Both the position numbers and the translations under genes were made by a program. Source: Bacillota bacterium (GTDB taxonomy: Bacteria; Bacillota; Clostridia; Acetivibrionales; DTU013). Taken from it: a DNA stretch of 64,000 bases. This document shows, piece after piece, positions 1 to 8,823 of the stretch; the first letter of the stretch is position 1; each line of letters starts with the position of its first letter. The notes beneath the pieces were generated by a model, which saw only the letters and a list, made by a program, of their open reading frames with translations, ran no database searches and was not told where the DNA came from. The stretch lies in assembly GCA_023426125.1 (NCBI GenBank), contig JAFABI010000041.1, positions 182,711-246,710 of the forward strand, given 5' to 3'.

Positions 1-1
1 C

Positions 2-340
2 GGAGGGGTGAAATATTGGCCCAACCTGGCGGTCCGGTATGGAAAAACCTACACTGTTTCGGCCTGGGTATACGGGGAGGTCACCGTCATGGCTGCGCAG
101 TTTGACGAAGCCGGCGGCTTGATCGGTTATTACACCGATGTGGCGCATGGGGGGACAGCCGGCAGTTGGAAGCAGATCACTGCCAGGGTTACCATCGGTA
201 ATCCTGCGATTGACGCAATCAACATTGAATTCAGGCCGGGAAGCAGCGATGTGAACGTAGACGATATCTACTTTGTCGAAGTAAATGATGTCTTCATCGA
301 TGATGTATCGGTCATAAAGGACACCCTGGAGCTTCAATGA
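2..340 (+). CDS. Secreted beta-sandwich (CBM-like) protein, C-terminal part
   Basis: The reading frame is open from the window edge, so the 5' part lies outside; an internal GTG at 8 is not convincing as a start. The visible 112 or so residues are rich in beta strands and aromatic residues, and end in the pattern VNVDDIYFVE...VFIDDVSVIKD. That resembles the last strands of CBM4/9-type jelly-roll modules, which bind soluble glycans. The stop at 338-340 is followed within 25 bases by a decayed SLH fragment, so this may once have been the body of a longer surface protein. The carbohydrate-binding assignment is inference from fold pattern only. Confidence 0.5.
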   Translation, partial: GGVKYWPNLAVRYGKTYTVSAWVYGEVTVMAAQFDEAGGLIGYYTDVAHGGTAGSWKQITARVTIGNPAIDAINIEFRPGSSDVNVDDIYFVEVNDVFIDDVSVIKDTLELQ

Positions 341-361
341 TTGATGCAAATAAAAAATATG

Positions 362-530
362 ACGGAGGGAACCAGTGCCGATCTTGCTAAATTTGCCGAT
401 AAATCAAAGGTAGGGCACATATTGTAAAAAGTGTGGCGACGCTGGTGAAAAACGGCATTGTGGCAGGCAACGGAACCGATATCAATCCTCTTGGAAAGAC
501 AACAATACGCGCCTCTGCACAGTGGGGACA
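362..530 (+). pseudogene. Decayed S-layer homology (SLH) domain fragment
   Basis: Two frames together translate to SADLAKFADKSKV and then HIVKSVATLVKNGIVAGNG...INPLGKTTIRA. This matches the last SLH repeat of the surface protein ending at 21037 (SDLGSFTDKSLV...VASVVKEGLIVGSG...NPLGNTTRAEA). A one-base shift near 405-425 separates the halves, there is no start codon, and the end lacks the usual AAAFLYR. It is a non-functional remnant of an SLH protein, possibly the lost C-terminus of the preceding gene. Confidence 0.7.
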
Positions 531-660
531 CAACATGCAGGGATGCCAGCGGGCAATCCGCTTTTGAGATAGTCCCTTGATATTAGGAAATCTATAAGAA
601 ATTATAGATTTCCTCTTCTTTTGATGACCGATGCAGGAACAGACTCCCGGAGGCTTTGGA

Positions 661-799
661 GGTGACTATTCAGGTACTGGCATTTCGGGCGAAACGAAGT
701 GGAGCGCGGCAATCGAATAAATGCTATCTCAGTCAGAAGCAGAGATTGCCACGCCGCTTTGCTCCTCGCAATGACAACCGGGGTACCTGAATAGTCACC
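661..799. mobile_element. 139-bp MITE-like element with 17-bp terminal inverted repeats
   Basis: The left end GGTGACTATTCAGGTAC (661-677) is the exact reverse complement of the right end (783-799). The six bases TTTGGA occur directly outside both ends (655-660 and 800-805), as expected for a target-site duplication. The interior holds a second palindromic repeat type (arms with GCAATC... and ...CTCCTCGCAATGACA) that recurs at 63830-63929. No coding capacity is seen. Confidence 0.7.
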
Positions 800-838
800 T
801 TTGGAGAACAATCTTGCGGGGATGGTTTGTTAATCGAA

Positions 839-867
839 TTGACAAAAACTTCGCCAGGAAATATAAT
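839..867 (+). promoter_or_regulatory. Consensus sigma-A promoter for the ROK kinase
   Basis: TTGACA (839-844), a 17-base spacer and TATAAT (862-867) form a perfect match to the sigma-A consensus. It lies about 60 bases before the kinase start and 34 bases after the right copy of the MITE target duplication. Confidence 0.8.
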
Positions 868-925
868 TAAGTAGGTGCCGTAGTATTGGCGCCATTTATG
901 CGATCAAAGGAGAGAGGCTGAACAG

Positions 926-1909
926 ATGGAAAATATTATCGGTATAGATATAGGCGGCACCAAATGTGCCGTAATATTGGGCAGGAATAAAGTTGACAGC
1001 GGGAGCGGGCTTGCTGATTTGTCCATCCTGGATAAATTCAGATACAAGACTGAAAAAGGCCCGGATTACATGCTGAAAACAATTGAAAACGGCATTGAGG
1101 AAATATTGGCTAAAAATAGCCTTCGCCGGGAGTCCATAACAAAAATAGGGATCAGCTGCGGAGGACCTCTGGACAGCAAAAAGGGAGCCATCCTCTCGCC
1201 TCCGAATCTCCCCGGATGGGACGATATCCGGATCGTTGAGATTTTTGAGGAAAAGCTTGGTATAAAAACAAGCCTTGAGAACGATGCCAACGCCTGTGCT
1301 CTGGCCGAGTGGAAATATGGGGCGGCAAAGGGCTTTAACAATGTGATTTTTCTGACCTGCGGGACCGGCTTCGGCGCAGGCTTGATTCTTGACGGCAGGC
1401 TGTATGGCGGAACCAATGGCATGGCTGGAGAAATAGGGCATGTAAGGCTTGAAAGCTTCGGACCTGTCGGCTATGGCAAGCGCGGTTCCGTCGAAGGCTT
1501 TTGCAGCGGGGGAGGCATAGCTCAGCTGGCAAAAACCATGGTCCTGGAAAAGCTGCAGATGGGGGAAACGGTTTCATTTTGCAGCAGCATGGAACAACTG
1601 GATTCCATCGATGCAAAGCTCGTAGGCGACGCCGCAGAAGCCGGGGACGAACTGGCAAGGAAGATCTACGGGGTCTGCGGGGAATATCTGGGCCGGACCC
1701 TGTCAATTTTAATTGACGTGCTGAATCCCGAAATCATAGTGATTGGCAGCATTTATGCAAGAAGCACGGGTTTGCTCCGGGACCCCATGCTGGAGGCGGT
1801 CCGGCGCGAGTGCATCCGGAGTTCAAGGGAGGCATGCAGGATAGTGCCTGCCGAACTGGGGGAGAAGATAGGCGATTATGCCGCACTGGCAATAGCGGCA
1901 TATATGTGA
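926..1909 (+). CDS. ROK-family sugar kinase
   Basis: Predicted cytoplasmic ATP-dependent kinase of hexoses or N-acetylhexosamines. The N-terminal phosphate loop GIDIGGTKCAVIL (residues 5-17), the catalytic-Asp motif ENDANACALAEW (about 120) and the ROK block TCGTGFGAGLILDGRLYGG are all present, and the 327-residue length is typical. The usual zinc motif (GH followed by CxCGxxGCxE) is not intact: after GHVRLESFGPVGYGKRGS only one Cys remains (FCSGGG). This places it in a zinc-less ROK subgroup. The ATG follows an AGGAGAG-type RBS (GGAGAGAGGC, 908-917). The next gene, a SIS isomerase 94 bases on, is probably co-transcribed, so the pair may phosphorylate and isomerise a scavenged sugar. The exact substrate cannot be told. 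Confidence 0.85.
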   Translation: MENIIGIDIGGTKCAVILGRNKVDSGSGLADLSILDKFRYKTEKGPDYMLKTIENGIEEILAKNSLRRESITKIGISCGGPLDSKKGAILSPPNLPGWDDIRIVEIFEEKLGIKTSLENDANACALAEWKYGAAKGFNNVIFLTCGTGFGAGLILDGRLYGGTNGMAGEIGHVRLESFGPVGYGKRGSVEGFCSGGGIAQLAKTMVLEKLQMGETVSFCSSMEQLDSIDAKLVGDAAEAGDELARKIYGVCGEYLGRTLSILIDVLNPEIIVIGSIYARSTGLLRDPMLEAVRRECIRSSREACRIVPAELGEKIGDYAALAIAAYM

Positions 1910-2003
1910 TTGGGGAGTGCTGAATTTTCACCGGTACCTGCCTGGTAGTTATCCTGGCAGTTATATTGATTGATCTGAAGATTGGAAAGGGGATTGGGGC
2001 TTG

Positions 2004-2648
2004 ATGAAGGAAAAAGCAGAAAAAGTAATTGAAGGATTGATGCAGGAATTTCCTGCTTTGCAGCTTTGCAGGGAGGACATTGAAAAGGCATTTGAAATGT
2101 TGCGAAAGTGTTATTCAACCGGCGGAAAAGTACTTATCTGCGGTAACGGCGGCAGCGCTTCGGACTCGGAGCATATAGTGGGAGAGTTGATGAAAGGCTT
2201 TATGCTGAAGCGTAAACTAAAAGCCGGAGATGTAGATAAGATTAAGGTAATGTTTCCGGAGGATTGCGAATATTTGTCCGGCCACCTGCAAGGCGCCTTG
2301 CAGGCAATTTCCCTTGTGAGCCAGACAAGCATTTCTTCGGCTTTTATCAACGACGTGGCGGCGGACATGGTATTTGCCCAGCAGGTATACGGCTATGGAA
2401 GGCCGGGAGACGTCCTGATAGGCTTAAGCACGTCGGGCAATTCAAAAAATGTGGTCAACGCGATAAAGGTAGCCAGAGCTTTCGGACTTGTGTCCATTGG
2501 AATGACAGGTGAAGGCGGTGGAAGGATGAAGGAGCTGTGCGATGTTACAATAACGGTTCCTGCTTCGGAGACCTACAGAATACAGGAATATCACCTGCCG
2601 GTCTATCATGCCCTTTGTGCAATGATCGAGTATGAATTTTTTGAATAA
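2004..2648 (+). CDS. SIS-domain phosphosugar isomerase (GmhA/DiaA-like)
   Basis: A single SIS domain. The phosphate-binding loop is ICGNGGSASDSEHI (residues 47-60), the second SIS loop is GLSTSGNSKNVVNA, and the end is the GmhA-like TYRIQEYHLPVYHALC. Best matches by eye are sedoheptulose-7-phosphate isomerase GmhA and the DiaA group. At about 214 residues it is slightly longer than GmhA because of an insert (KAGDVDKIKVMFPED). The frame also allows TTG at 2001; ATG at 2004 is preferred, with the purine run GGAAAGGGG (1984-1992) as RBS. It follows the ROK kinase on the same strand, so it may act on a sugar phosphate from that enzyme rather than in LPS heptose synthesis, which would be odd in a Gram-positive. 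Confidence 0.8.
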   Translation: MKEKAEKVIEGLMQEFPALQLCREDIEKAFEMLRKCYSTGGKVLICGNGGSASDSEHIVGELMKGFMLKRKLKAGDVDKIKVMFPEDCEYLSGHLQGALQAISLVSQTSISSAFINDVAADMVFAQQVYGYGRPGDVLIGLSTSGNSKNVVNAIKVARAFGLVSIGMTGEGGGRMKELCDVTITVPASETYRIQEYHLPVYHALCAMIEYEFFE

Positions 2649-3457
2649 TTGCGGCTAGAGTAAAATTACTGTGGGGACGAAATAGGATAAAACCCCATAA
2701 GCAATTGAAAAGAAGATGACATCCTGTTAAGATATAAGCTCTAATATTGATAATAACGAGTCCCCAAAATGTCCACCACCTCTGCAGGTGGTGGGTACCG
2801 AATTGGGTTTCAGGCGGTGAGCATATCTCCCGCCCGGGATGCATGGACGAGCAGCAAATGCAAGGCATTTGCGACCAGTCTCGTTGAAACTCCGCTGCGG
2901 TAAGGAAATTTGTCTACAACCGGCATATTTCCTTTGAATTAGGTCGTTATAATGGTACTGCGAATAGTTGGGATATCCACTAACAGTGATTGCTTTATTC
3001 ACTGGGTTAGCAGTTGTATATCCAAAAAACCAATAGTATCACCGATACTATCTTGCATTTTGATTAATATGTGCGCGATATTGTTGTGCCCATACTTTTT
3101 TGGTTGTATGATTATAGTATGGCATGCGGTTAATAATACCTTTGACGATACCATAAAGCCGGATCCAATAGTCCATAAATCTATTGTCCCGTTTCCGTCT
3201 GTATCAAATCATTTCTACTCATGATAACTTTTTTGTAAGGATTTGATATAGCATTTGGTGCTTTTGTTAATGAGTCTCCGGGGAAAATTGTTTTAGGGGC
3301 CTGTCCGTCCGGCTTCTTGCTTAATTCCGCTACAGTGCCTGGTTTTCCAAAATTTTAGATGAGTATATGCATGTCGGAACACGTGTTGGTTTTTGCTGCA
3401 TACAGCCGCGCCTTCCTCTCTGAAAACACCTGAGAAATTTCCACCTTTTCCTGAATG
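2649..3457. other. Gene-poor interval with possible decayed insertion sequence
   Basis: No convincing gene is seen. A perfect palindrome CCACCACC-TCTGCA-GGTGGTGG lies at 2773-2794, and a second hairpin (GCAAATG...CATTTGC) near 2856-2874. On the minus strand across 2750-2940 a short open stretch reads RSFNETG...RPCIPGG...KPNSVPTTCRGGG. This could be the tail and right end of an IS200/IS605-type element, whose ends are hairpins, but there is no tnpA or tnpB body. The region 3000-3457 is AT-rich with no recognisable feature. Confidence 0.3.
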
Positions 3458-3486
3458 CTGACACCTTTACCATTTGTTCTTATGCT
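3458..3486 (+). promoter_or_regulatory. Candidate promoter for uptake locus 1
   Basis: CTGACA (3458-3463), 17 bases, then TATGCT (3481-3486), about 88 bases before the first binding-protein gene. Each hexamer departs from consensus, so confidence is moderate. Confidence 0.4.
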
Positions 3487-3573
3487 ATTATCATAAAAAC
3501 ATAATGAAACTGAAGTGGAGCTATAGTCATAATCCACCACCGGGTTCAAAATATTGAAAGGATGGAAAACCAG

Positions 3574-4899
3574 ATGAAACACAAACGATTCCTCACCTCC
3601 CTCTTCGTTGCTTGTTTGCTTGTATTCAGCCTCGCATCCTGCACGGGAACACCCTCATCCAACACAACGCCGACGCCGGGCACCACGTCCGAACAGCCCG
3701 TCGGCGGGAAGACCATAAACTATTGGGCAATGTGGAGCGAGACCGAAGTCCAGGCGGAGGTGTTCAAGGAGGCTATCGCACGGTACGAAGCTGCCACCGG
3801 TAACACCGTCAAAGTGAATTGGCTCGGCCGCGACGTACGTCTGACCCTGAAGTCGGCCATTGACGCCGGTGAGCCCATTGACATCATTGAAAACTCGCCG
3901 GACTGGCTGTACCCCAATTTTGGTACCGAGTACCTTCTGAAGCTAGATAACTATCTGAATAAGACATACGCTACTACAGGAGGCAAGACCCTGGGAGAGA
4001 CCATTATACCGTCCTATATTGATTTCGCTAAAACCTATAAGGGCGACGGCTCAGTATACTACCTGCCACAGCAGCCTTCGATCGCCGGAATGTTCTATAA
4101 CAAGGCTATTTTACGGAAAGTCGGCGTAACCGCGCCGCCTGCCACATGGGCAGAGTTCCTCAATGTCTGCCAGAAGATCAAGGATGCGGGCTATGACGTG
4201 GCGACTATTGACGATGCCTACCGTCCAGCTCTCGCCGGCTCCTACCTGACGCTGCTTAAAGGCCAGGCATGGTGCGACCGGCTGAACGCTGACGCGACCG
4301 GCGGGATGTGGGGCGACCCTGCGGTGTTGCAAATGGCGCAAGCCATAGCCGATCTGGCTTCTAAAGGATACCTCAGTTCGACCACCGCCGCCAACGTGTT
4401 CCCGGCCGGGCAGCAGGAGCTCGCGGTGGGCGCCACTGCCATCTATCTGTGTAATGGGAGCTGGCTCCCGAACGAGGTAGCCGCCACTGCCGGACCCGAC
4501 TTTGAATGGGGCGTATGCGGATTCCCGCTTCTGTCCGGCTCGGCCGACCCGAACACAAATCTTCAGTTTATCTCCCAGGGTTTTGCTATTTCCTCAAAGA
4601 GTCAACACCCTGATGACGCGGCGGAGTTGATCGCATACTTCATGGACGCGAAGACCCAGCAAGGGCTTGTTGACCGGGCAGCATGCGTTCCCGCCGTGGA
4701 TGGCGTCAATTGGCCAGCCATGCTGGAGGACGTCAAGGTGATGCTGAACAGCATGACCGGTACCTACACAATATGGGGCAACATGAGCGACACCAATGTC
4801 AGCGCTGCCCTCACTGAGAACTTGGGAAAACTTATGGGGGGAGACCTGACGCCCGAGGCGTTTGTAGACGCTATGAAGAAGGGCACGAAGAGAGATTGA
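3574..4899 (+). CDS. Sugar ABC transporter solute-binding lipoprotein
   Basis: Extracellular substrate-binding protein of the carbohydrate family 1 (MalE/UgpB-like). It has a basic N-terminus, a hydrophobic stretch and lipobox LASC, then a Thr/Pro-rich linker and a start typical of the family (KTINYWAMWSE). Its body contains LPQQPSIAGMFYNKAIL and VTAPPATWAEFLNVCQKI, matching the hinge regions of oligosaccharide-binding proteins. The start is taken at ATG 3574, because the AAAGGATGG purine run (3557-3565) is 8-9 bases away; the upstream ATG at 3562 touches that RBS. It heads locus 1 with two permeases and a YesM/YesN pair. The ATPase is not in the window and is probably a shared MsmK-type protein. 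Ligand unknown. Confidence 0.9.
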   Translation: MKHKRFLTSLFVACLLVFSLASCTGTPSSNTTPTPGTTSEQPVGGKTINYWAMWSETEVQAEVFKEAIARYEAATGNTVKVNWLGRDVRLTLKSAIDAGEPIDIIENSPDWLYPNFGTEYLLKLDNYLNKTYATTGGKTLGETIIPSYIDFAKTYKGDGSVYYLPQQPSIAGMFYNKAILRKVGVTAPPATWAEFLNVCQKIKDAGYDVATIDDAYRPALAGSYLTLLKGQAWCDRLNADATGGMWGDPAVLQMAQAIADLASKGYLSSTTAANVFPAGQQELAVGATAIYLCNGSWLPNEVAATAGPDFEWGVCGFPLLSGSADPNTNLQFISQGFAISSKSQHPDDAAELIAYFMDAKTQQGLVDRAACVPAVDGVNWPAMLEDVKVMLNSMTGTYTIWGNMSDTNVSAALTENLGKLMGGDLTPEAFVDAMKKGTKRD

Positions 4900-4924
4900 T
4901 AATTCGACAGGCTCTGAAATTGCG

Positions 4925-4956
4925 GAATGGGGCGGATGGAGACGTCTGCCCCGTTC
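4925..4956 (+). terminator. Intergenic hairpin between binding protein and permeases
   Basis: GAATGGGGCGGAT and GTCTGCCCCGTTC can pair (with G-U pairs) into a GC-rich hairpin 26 bases after the binding-protein stop. There is only a short pyrimidine tail (TCTC). Such hairpins commonly lower permease expression relative to the binding protein, or stabilise the upstream mRNA; a similar one occurs at 26094-26130 in locus 2. Confidence 0.5.
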
Positions 4957-4987
4957 TCTCATGATGAGAGAAAAGGAGGGTCCAGCG

Positions 4988-5896
4988 TTGATTCGTCGAA
5001 AAGAGGCGCGTTTTATTGTTTTGTGTATGGCGCCCGCACTGCTATGTTTTGCATTCCTTTTTGTGTATCCTGTCCTGAGAACCGGTTTGATGAGTTTTTT
5101 CTCCATGTCCTCCTTCACGGATAATATGGAAAAATGGACCTTCGTCGGGTTACAAAACTATCTTACGGTTTGGAAAATGCCGCTTTTTGGCCGTTCCTTC
5201 AGAAACCTTCTGCTGATTTGGGTGGTTGGGGGTGTCGTGACGCTCTGCGTCTCGCTGTTTTACGCCGTTGTGATCTCCTCAGGTGTGAAGGGGAAGTCTT
5301 TCTGGAGGAGTGTCATCTATATGCCCAACATCATTTCCATGGTGGCGTTGGTGAGCATGTGGACGCAGTACATATTCAACACCAGGTTCGGCCTGCTTGC
5401 CTCGGTGTTCAAGACGCTGGGACTCCAATCGCTGGCGGCGGTACAGTACACCGACGAGAAGCACATATTCTGGGGGATGCTGTTTTCCTTCTGCTACGGT
5501 TGTGTCGGGTACTATCTGCTGATCTTTCTCGCCGGCATCGACCGCATACCTGCCGAACTGTATGAGAGTGCTTATATCGATGGTTCGGGACGCGTGCGGT
5601 CCTTTTTTTGTATTACTCTTCCATTGCTGCGAAGCGTGTTCCACACCGCCCTGACTCTCTGGACCATCACATCATCGAACTTTTTCGTCTGGTCGATGGC
5701 GTATTCCCGTTTCATCAGTTCCTCAACGGCGGTTCCCGGGGTTTTGATGTACAATCTGGTCTTAGGATCGAAATCCACCGCCTCGTTGATGGACCCCGGA
5801 GGCGGTGCCGCGGTCGGTGTTTTTGTGACTCTGGCGGTCATGGCAGCTTACACCATGCTGAAACTGGTTCTTCCCGAGAGGAGGTTGGAATACTGA
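4988..5896 (+). CDS. Sugar ABC transporter permease (MalF type)
   Basis: Integral membrane permease with about six hydrophobic segments. The EAA loop ELYESAYIDGSGRVRSFFCI docks the ATPase, and the C-terminus LPERRLEY is typical. The start chosen is TTG 4988, with AAAGGAGGG (4972-4980) seven bases upstream; the longer ATG at 4961 would place that RBS inside the gene. The stop overlaps the next start by one base (TGATG at 5894-5898), indicating translational coupling. It works with the adjacent MalG-type permease and the lipoprotein at 3574. Confidence 0.9.
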   Translation: MIRRKEARFIVLCMAPALLCFAFLFVYPVLRTGLMSFFSMSSFTDNMEKWTFVGLQNYLTVWKMPLFGRSFRNLLLIWVVGGVVTLCVSLFYAVVISSGVKGKSFWRSVIYMPNIISMVALVSMWTQYIFNTRFGLLASVFKTLGLQSLAAVQYTDEKHIFWGMLFSFCYGCVGYYLLIFLAGIDRIPAELYESAYIDGSGRVRSFFCITLPLLRSVFHTALTLWTITSSNFFVWSMAYSRFISSSTAVPGVLMYNLVLGSKSTASLMDPGGGAAVGVFVTLAVMAAYTMLKLVLPERRLEY

Positions 5897-6738
5897 TGAA
5901 ACAGAGTGAATTGATCAGGCAGCTGCGTCTTACACCGGGCTATATTGCCCTGTTTTTCTGGCTTTCGTTTTTTGTTGTGTCCATTGGTTGGATTTTACTC
6001 GCCTCTTTTTCCTCCACGCGGGAAATCTTCACGAACACGATATTGGCTTCCGGATGGCGTTTTGAAAATTACGTAAAAGCCTGGACCACTAACAATCTAT
6101 CGTGGTACTTCCTGAACAGCCTGTTCTATGCCTCCTTCTCATGCTCCGGCGTGATCCTCATCGCTTCTCCCGCCGCGTATGTGCTTGCCCGCAAGGTTTT
6201 TCGCGGACGCGGAGTGATTACACGGGCGTTTTTGATAACAATGGCCGTACCAAGCGTGATGATCGTCGTCCCCATGTACTCGATCCTGGCACAGGCCGGT
6301 CTTGTGGGAAATAGATTCACACTCGTCATCATGTACATCAGCTCACTGGTTCCGTTCACCATATTTTTCCTTATGGGATTTTTTTCTTCACTTCCCGGTG
6401 CGATTGAAGAAGCCGCTACGGTGGATGGCTGTTCTCAGGGACGGATTCTCTGGCAGATATATATGCCGATGGCTCAGCCTGGAATCATTACCGTCACCAT
6501 CTTCAATTTTATGAACATATGGAATGACTACTTTATCTCTTTGGTATTCGGCAGCAAGCAGGCACTGCGCTCCCTCTCCGTGGGACTGCAGGCCATCATC
6601 GAGTCCATGACCTATACCGGTGATTGGGCCGGGTTATTCGCGGCGGTCATGATCGTCTTCCTGCCCACGTTGTTTTTATATATCTTTTTATCTGACAAGA
6701 TTATTGCGGGCGTCACCGGAGGGGCGGTCAAGGGATGA
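5896..6738 (+). CDS. Sugar ABC transporter permease (MalG type)
   Basis: About 280 residues with six predicted membrane segments. The EAA motif is AIEEAATVDGCSQGRILWQI and the C-terminus GVTGGAVKG is characteristic of MalG-like CUT1 permeases. The start is ATG 5896, overlapping the previous stop; the frame is open further upstream (to 5608), but that part overlaps the MalF-type gene and has no RBS. About 250 bases without a gene separate it from the sensor kinase. Confidence 0.92.
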   Translation: MKQSELIRQLRLTPGYIALFFWLSFFVVSIGWILLASFSSTREIFTNTILASGWRFENYVKAWTTNNLSWYFLNSLFYASFSCSGVILIASPAAYVLARKVFRGRGVITRAFLITMAVPSVMIVVPMYSILAQAGLVGNRFTLVIMYISSLVPFTIFFLMGFFSSLPGAIEEAATVDGCSQGRILWQIYMPMAQPGIITVTIFNFMNIWNDYFISLVFGSKQALRSLSVGLQAIIESMTYTGDWAGLFAAVMIVFLPTLFLYIFLSDKIIAGVTGGAVKG

Positions 6739-6987
6739 GTGTGATATGTCGCCTCCGGATGGTAATGTTAATGTTCACTGCTAGAAAAATAGCGACTTGT
6801 GTTGGCGGATTTACTATAATTAGCCATATATATAGGGAACTCTTGCTGGACGACTAATCCTCCATTGGTTTATAATAACGATTATAGATAAAAAATACAT
6901 AAAGATTGCAAACAATAAAAAAGTGTACTTATTCTCCTTGGGCCTGGGGTTGACGCGGCGATTGAATATTTAATTGGGGGAAGCTCT

Positions 6988-8823
6988 ATGAAAATAAGGG
7001 ATATGCACAGGAACACTTTGCAGCGGTGGGCGCAGATAGGCATAGGGAGTAAATTTACCGTGGCTTTTGTAGTGTTCATCATTCTCCCTGTCATGAGCAT
7101 CGGCTTGTTTATCAGCAGGTATTCCAGCTGGAACGTTGAGGAACAGCTTAAAACATTGACCACAAAAATGCTGGAACAAATGGGCAGAAATCTGGATAAT
7201 CAGCTCCAAACGGCGGACAGGCTGGCTCTTTCCATCATGACCAACGAGATGATCCTGACGGATATTCAGTGGTATGACAGAATGGCTCCATTGGAAAAGT
7301 TAAACGCGGAGTATCGATTACACGATTGGCTGCTCAATTTCTCGGAGGTGAACCCGGATATTGCCGGCCTCTATCTTTTTGACCAGCAAAATAATATCTT
7401 CTTCGCGAAAGGGAATCCCCCGGAACCGGGATACAGCGCGCCGGAAAGCCAATGGTATCAGGATACGGTAGCCGCGAACGGCGCGATGGTACTTTTCGGA
7501 ACGCACAACGAGTTTCACGTCGCGAATCGTCCCCGGAGAGTGATCAGCATCTGTCACTCTCTCAGGGATTTCAGCTCGAGAAAAGTGTTAGGAGTGCTAA
7601 TGCTTGACCTCCCGGATGAATTTCTGCCCGGCATTCTGGAACAACCCGGCGGCATTCTTGAAAGCGGCGCCGACATATGCGTGCTTGACGAAGCCGACAG
7701 GGTGATTTATGACAGTGCCAGCGAGGAAGCTCCTCGTATGCTGCCGGAGGAATTGCTGGGCCGGATTTCGGACGGCAACGGTATGATGCGATATCCTATA
7801 GCCGGCAAGGACTATTTTCTCATTTTCTATACTTCTGATTACACGGGTTGGAGAATCCTTAATTTTCAGCCGTATTCCTCTGTGCTGTCCAGTGTAATCA
7901 GGGCTCGGTTGCTGATATTGGGTTTGGTTTGCGGATTTGTCATCATTTTCATCATCTGGTTGATCTACATACAAGAAAAGCTTATTATGCCCATAAAATC
8001 CATGTCCCAAGCCGTCGCGATGGTGAAGGCGGGCAACTACGACGTCGTTCTGGATTTTCCCAGGCACGGGGAGATCACTACACTGTCCAACGGTTTAATT
8101 GATATGGCAGGACATATCCGGCGCCTGATTCAGGATGTGTACATGTCCGAGCTGTTACAGCGCGAGGCTGAGCTTGTGGCTCTGCAAAATCAGATCAACC
8201 CGCATTTCCTGTATAATACGCTGGAATGTGTGCGCGGTATGGCGATTCAGTCCGGGAACCGCGATATGGCCTCGATGGTCAGAGCCCTCTCCTTCTATAC
8301 CCGCTACAATCTTTCCCGCAGCACGGAGTTTGTCACGATAGGGGAGGAGCTCCGGCAGATCGAGAATTACATGACCATACAGAATATCAGGCACAACGGG
8401 AAATACCGGTTGGAATATGATATTCCCAGTCAATATGCCGGCTTTCGTGTCATGAAGATGATTTTTCAGCCGTTGGTAGAGAACGCGATACAGCATGGGC
8501 TGGAGAGAAAGATTGGCGGCGGTTTTGTCTGCCTTTCCCTCCGGGAAGATGGGTGTAACCTTGTTTTCTGCGTCACGGATGACGGTATCGGTATGCCCGA
8601 AGATAAGATCCGAATGCTCAACGAGAAACTTGCCGTGCCTGCGGCTGTTCACGCGGAGTTTCGGAAAAACGCGGGTGGGGTCGGCATTGAAAACGTGAAC
8701 AACCGGCTTCGCATTCACTACGGGGAACAGTCCGGTCTTTTTTATGAGACAGTGAGCACCGGCGGCGTCTGTGTAACCATACGCATCCCCAAATACGCAA
8801 AGGAGGGCGGGCTGTGCGTGTAA
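6988..8823 (+). CDS. YesM-type sensor histidine kinase
   Basis: Membrane sensor of the LytS/YesM class. It has one N-terminal membrane segment (about residues 24-46), a large extracellular sensing domain (50-300), a second membrane segment (LILGLVCGFVIIFIIW), a HAMP region, then the His_kinase motif NQINPHFLYNT (phospho-acceptor His) and an ATPase domain with N-box LVENAIQHGLE and DDGIGMPEDK. RBS GGGGGAAG precedes the ATG. Its end overlaps the regulator start by 10 bases. YesM kinases usually sense extracellular oligosaccharides, sometimes with a binding protein; here binding proteins lie on both sides of the pair. Confidence 0.92.
   Translation: MKIRDMHRNTLQRWAQIGIGSKFTVAFVVFIILPVMSIGLFISRYSSWNVEEQLKTLTTKMLEQMGRNLDNQLQTADRLALSIMTNEMILTDIQWYDRMAPLEKLNAEYRLHDWLLNFSEVNPDIAGLYLFDQQNNIFFAKGNPPEPGYSAPESQWYQDTVAANGAMVLFGTHNEFHVANRPRRVISICHSLRDFSSRKVLGVLMLDLPDEFLPGILEQPGGILESGADICVLDEADRVIYDSASEEAPRMLPEELLGRISDGNGMMRYPIAGKDYFLIFYTSDYTGWRILNFQPYSSVLSSVIRARLLILGLVCGFVIIFIIWLIYIQEKLIMPIKSMSQAVAMVKAGNYDVVLDFPRHGEITTLSNGLIDMAGHIRRLIQDVYMSELLQREAELVALQNQINPHFLYNTLECVRGMAIQSGNRDMASMVRALSFYTRYNLSRSTEFVTIGEELRQIENYMTIQNIRHNGKYRLEYDIPSQYAGFRVMKMIFQPLVENAIQHGLERKIGGGFVCLSLREDGCNLVFCVTDDGIGMPEDKIRMLNEKLAVPAAVHAEFRKNAGGVGIENVNNRLRIHYGEQSGLFYETVSTGGVCVTIRIPKYAKEGGLCV

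Noticed and set aside
2952..3224. Open frame of 90 codons in the gap before locus 1
   Set aside because: No RBS and unusual composition (Cys- and Ile-rich without clear membrane pattern); more likely chance.
5608..5895. Long N-terminal extension of the MalG-type permease frame
   Set aside because: It overlaps the MalF-type gene in another frame, has no RBS and no protein-like sequence; ATG 5896 coupled to the previous stop is the natural start.
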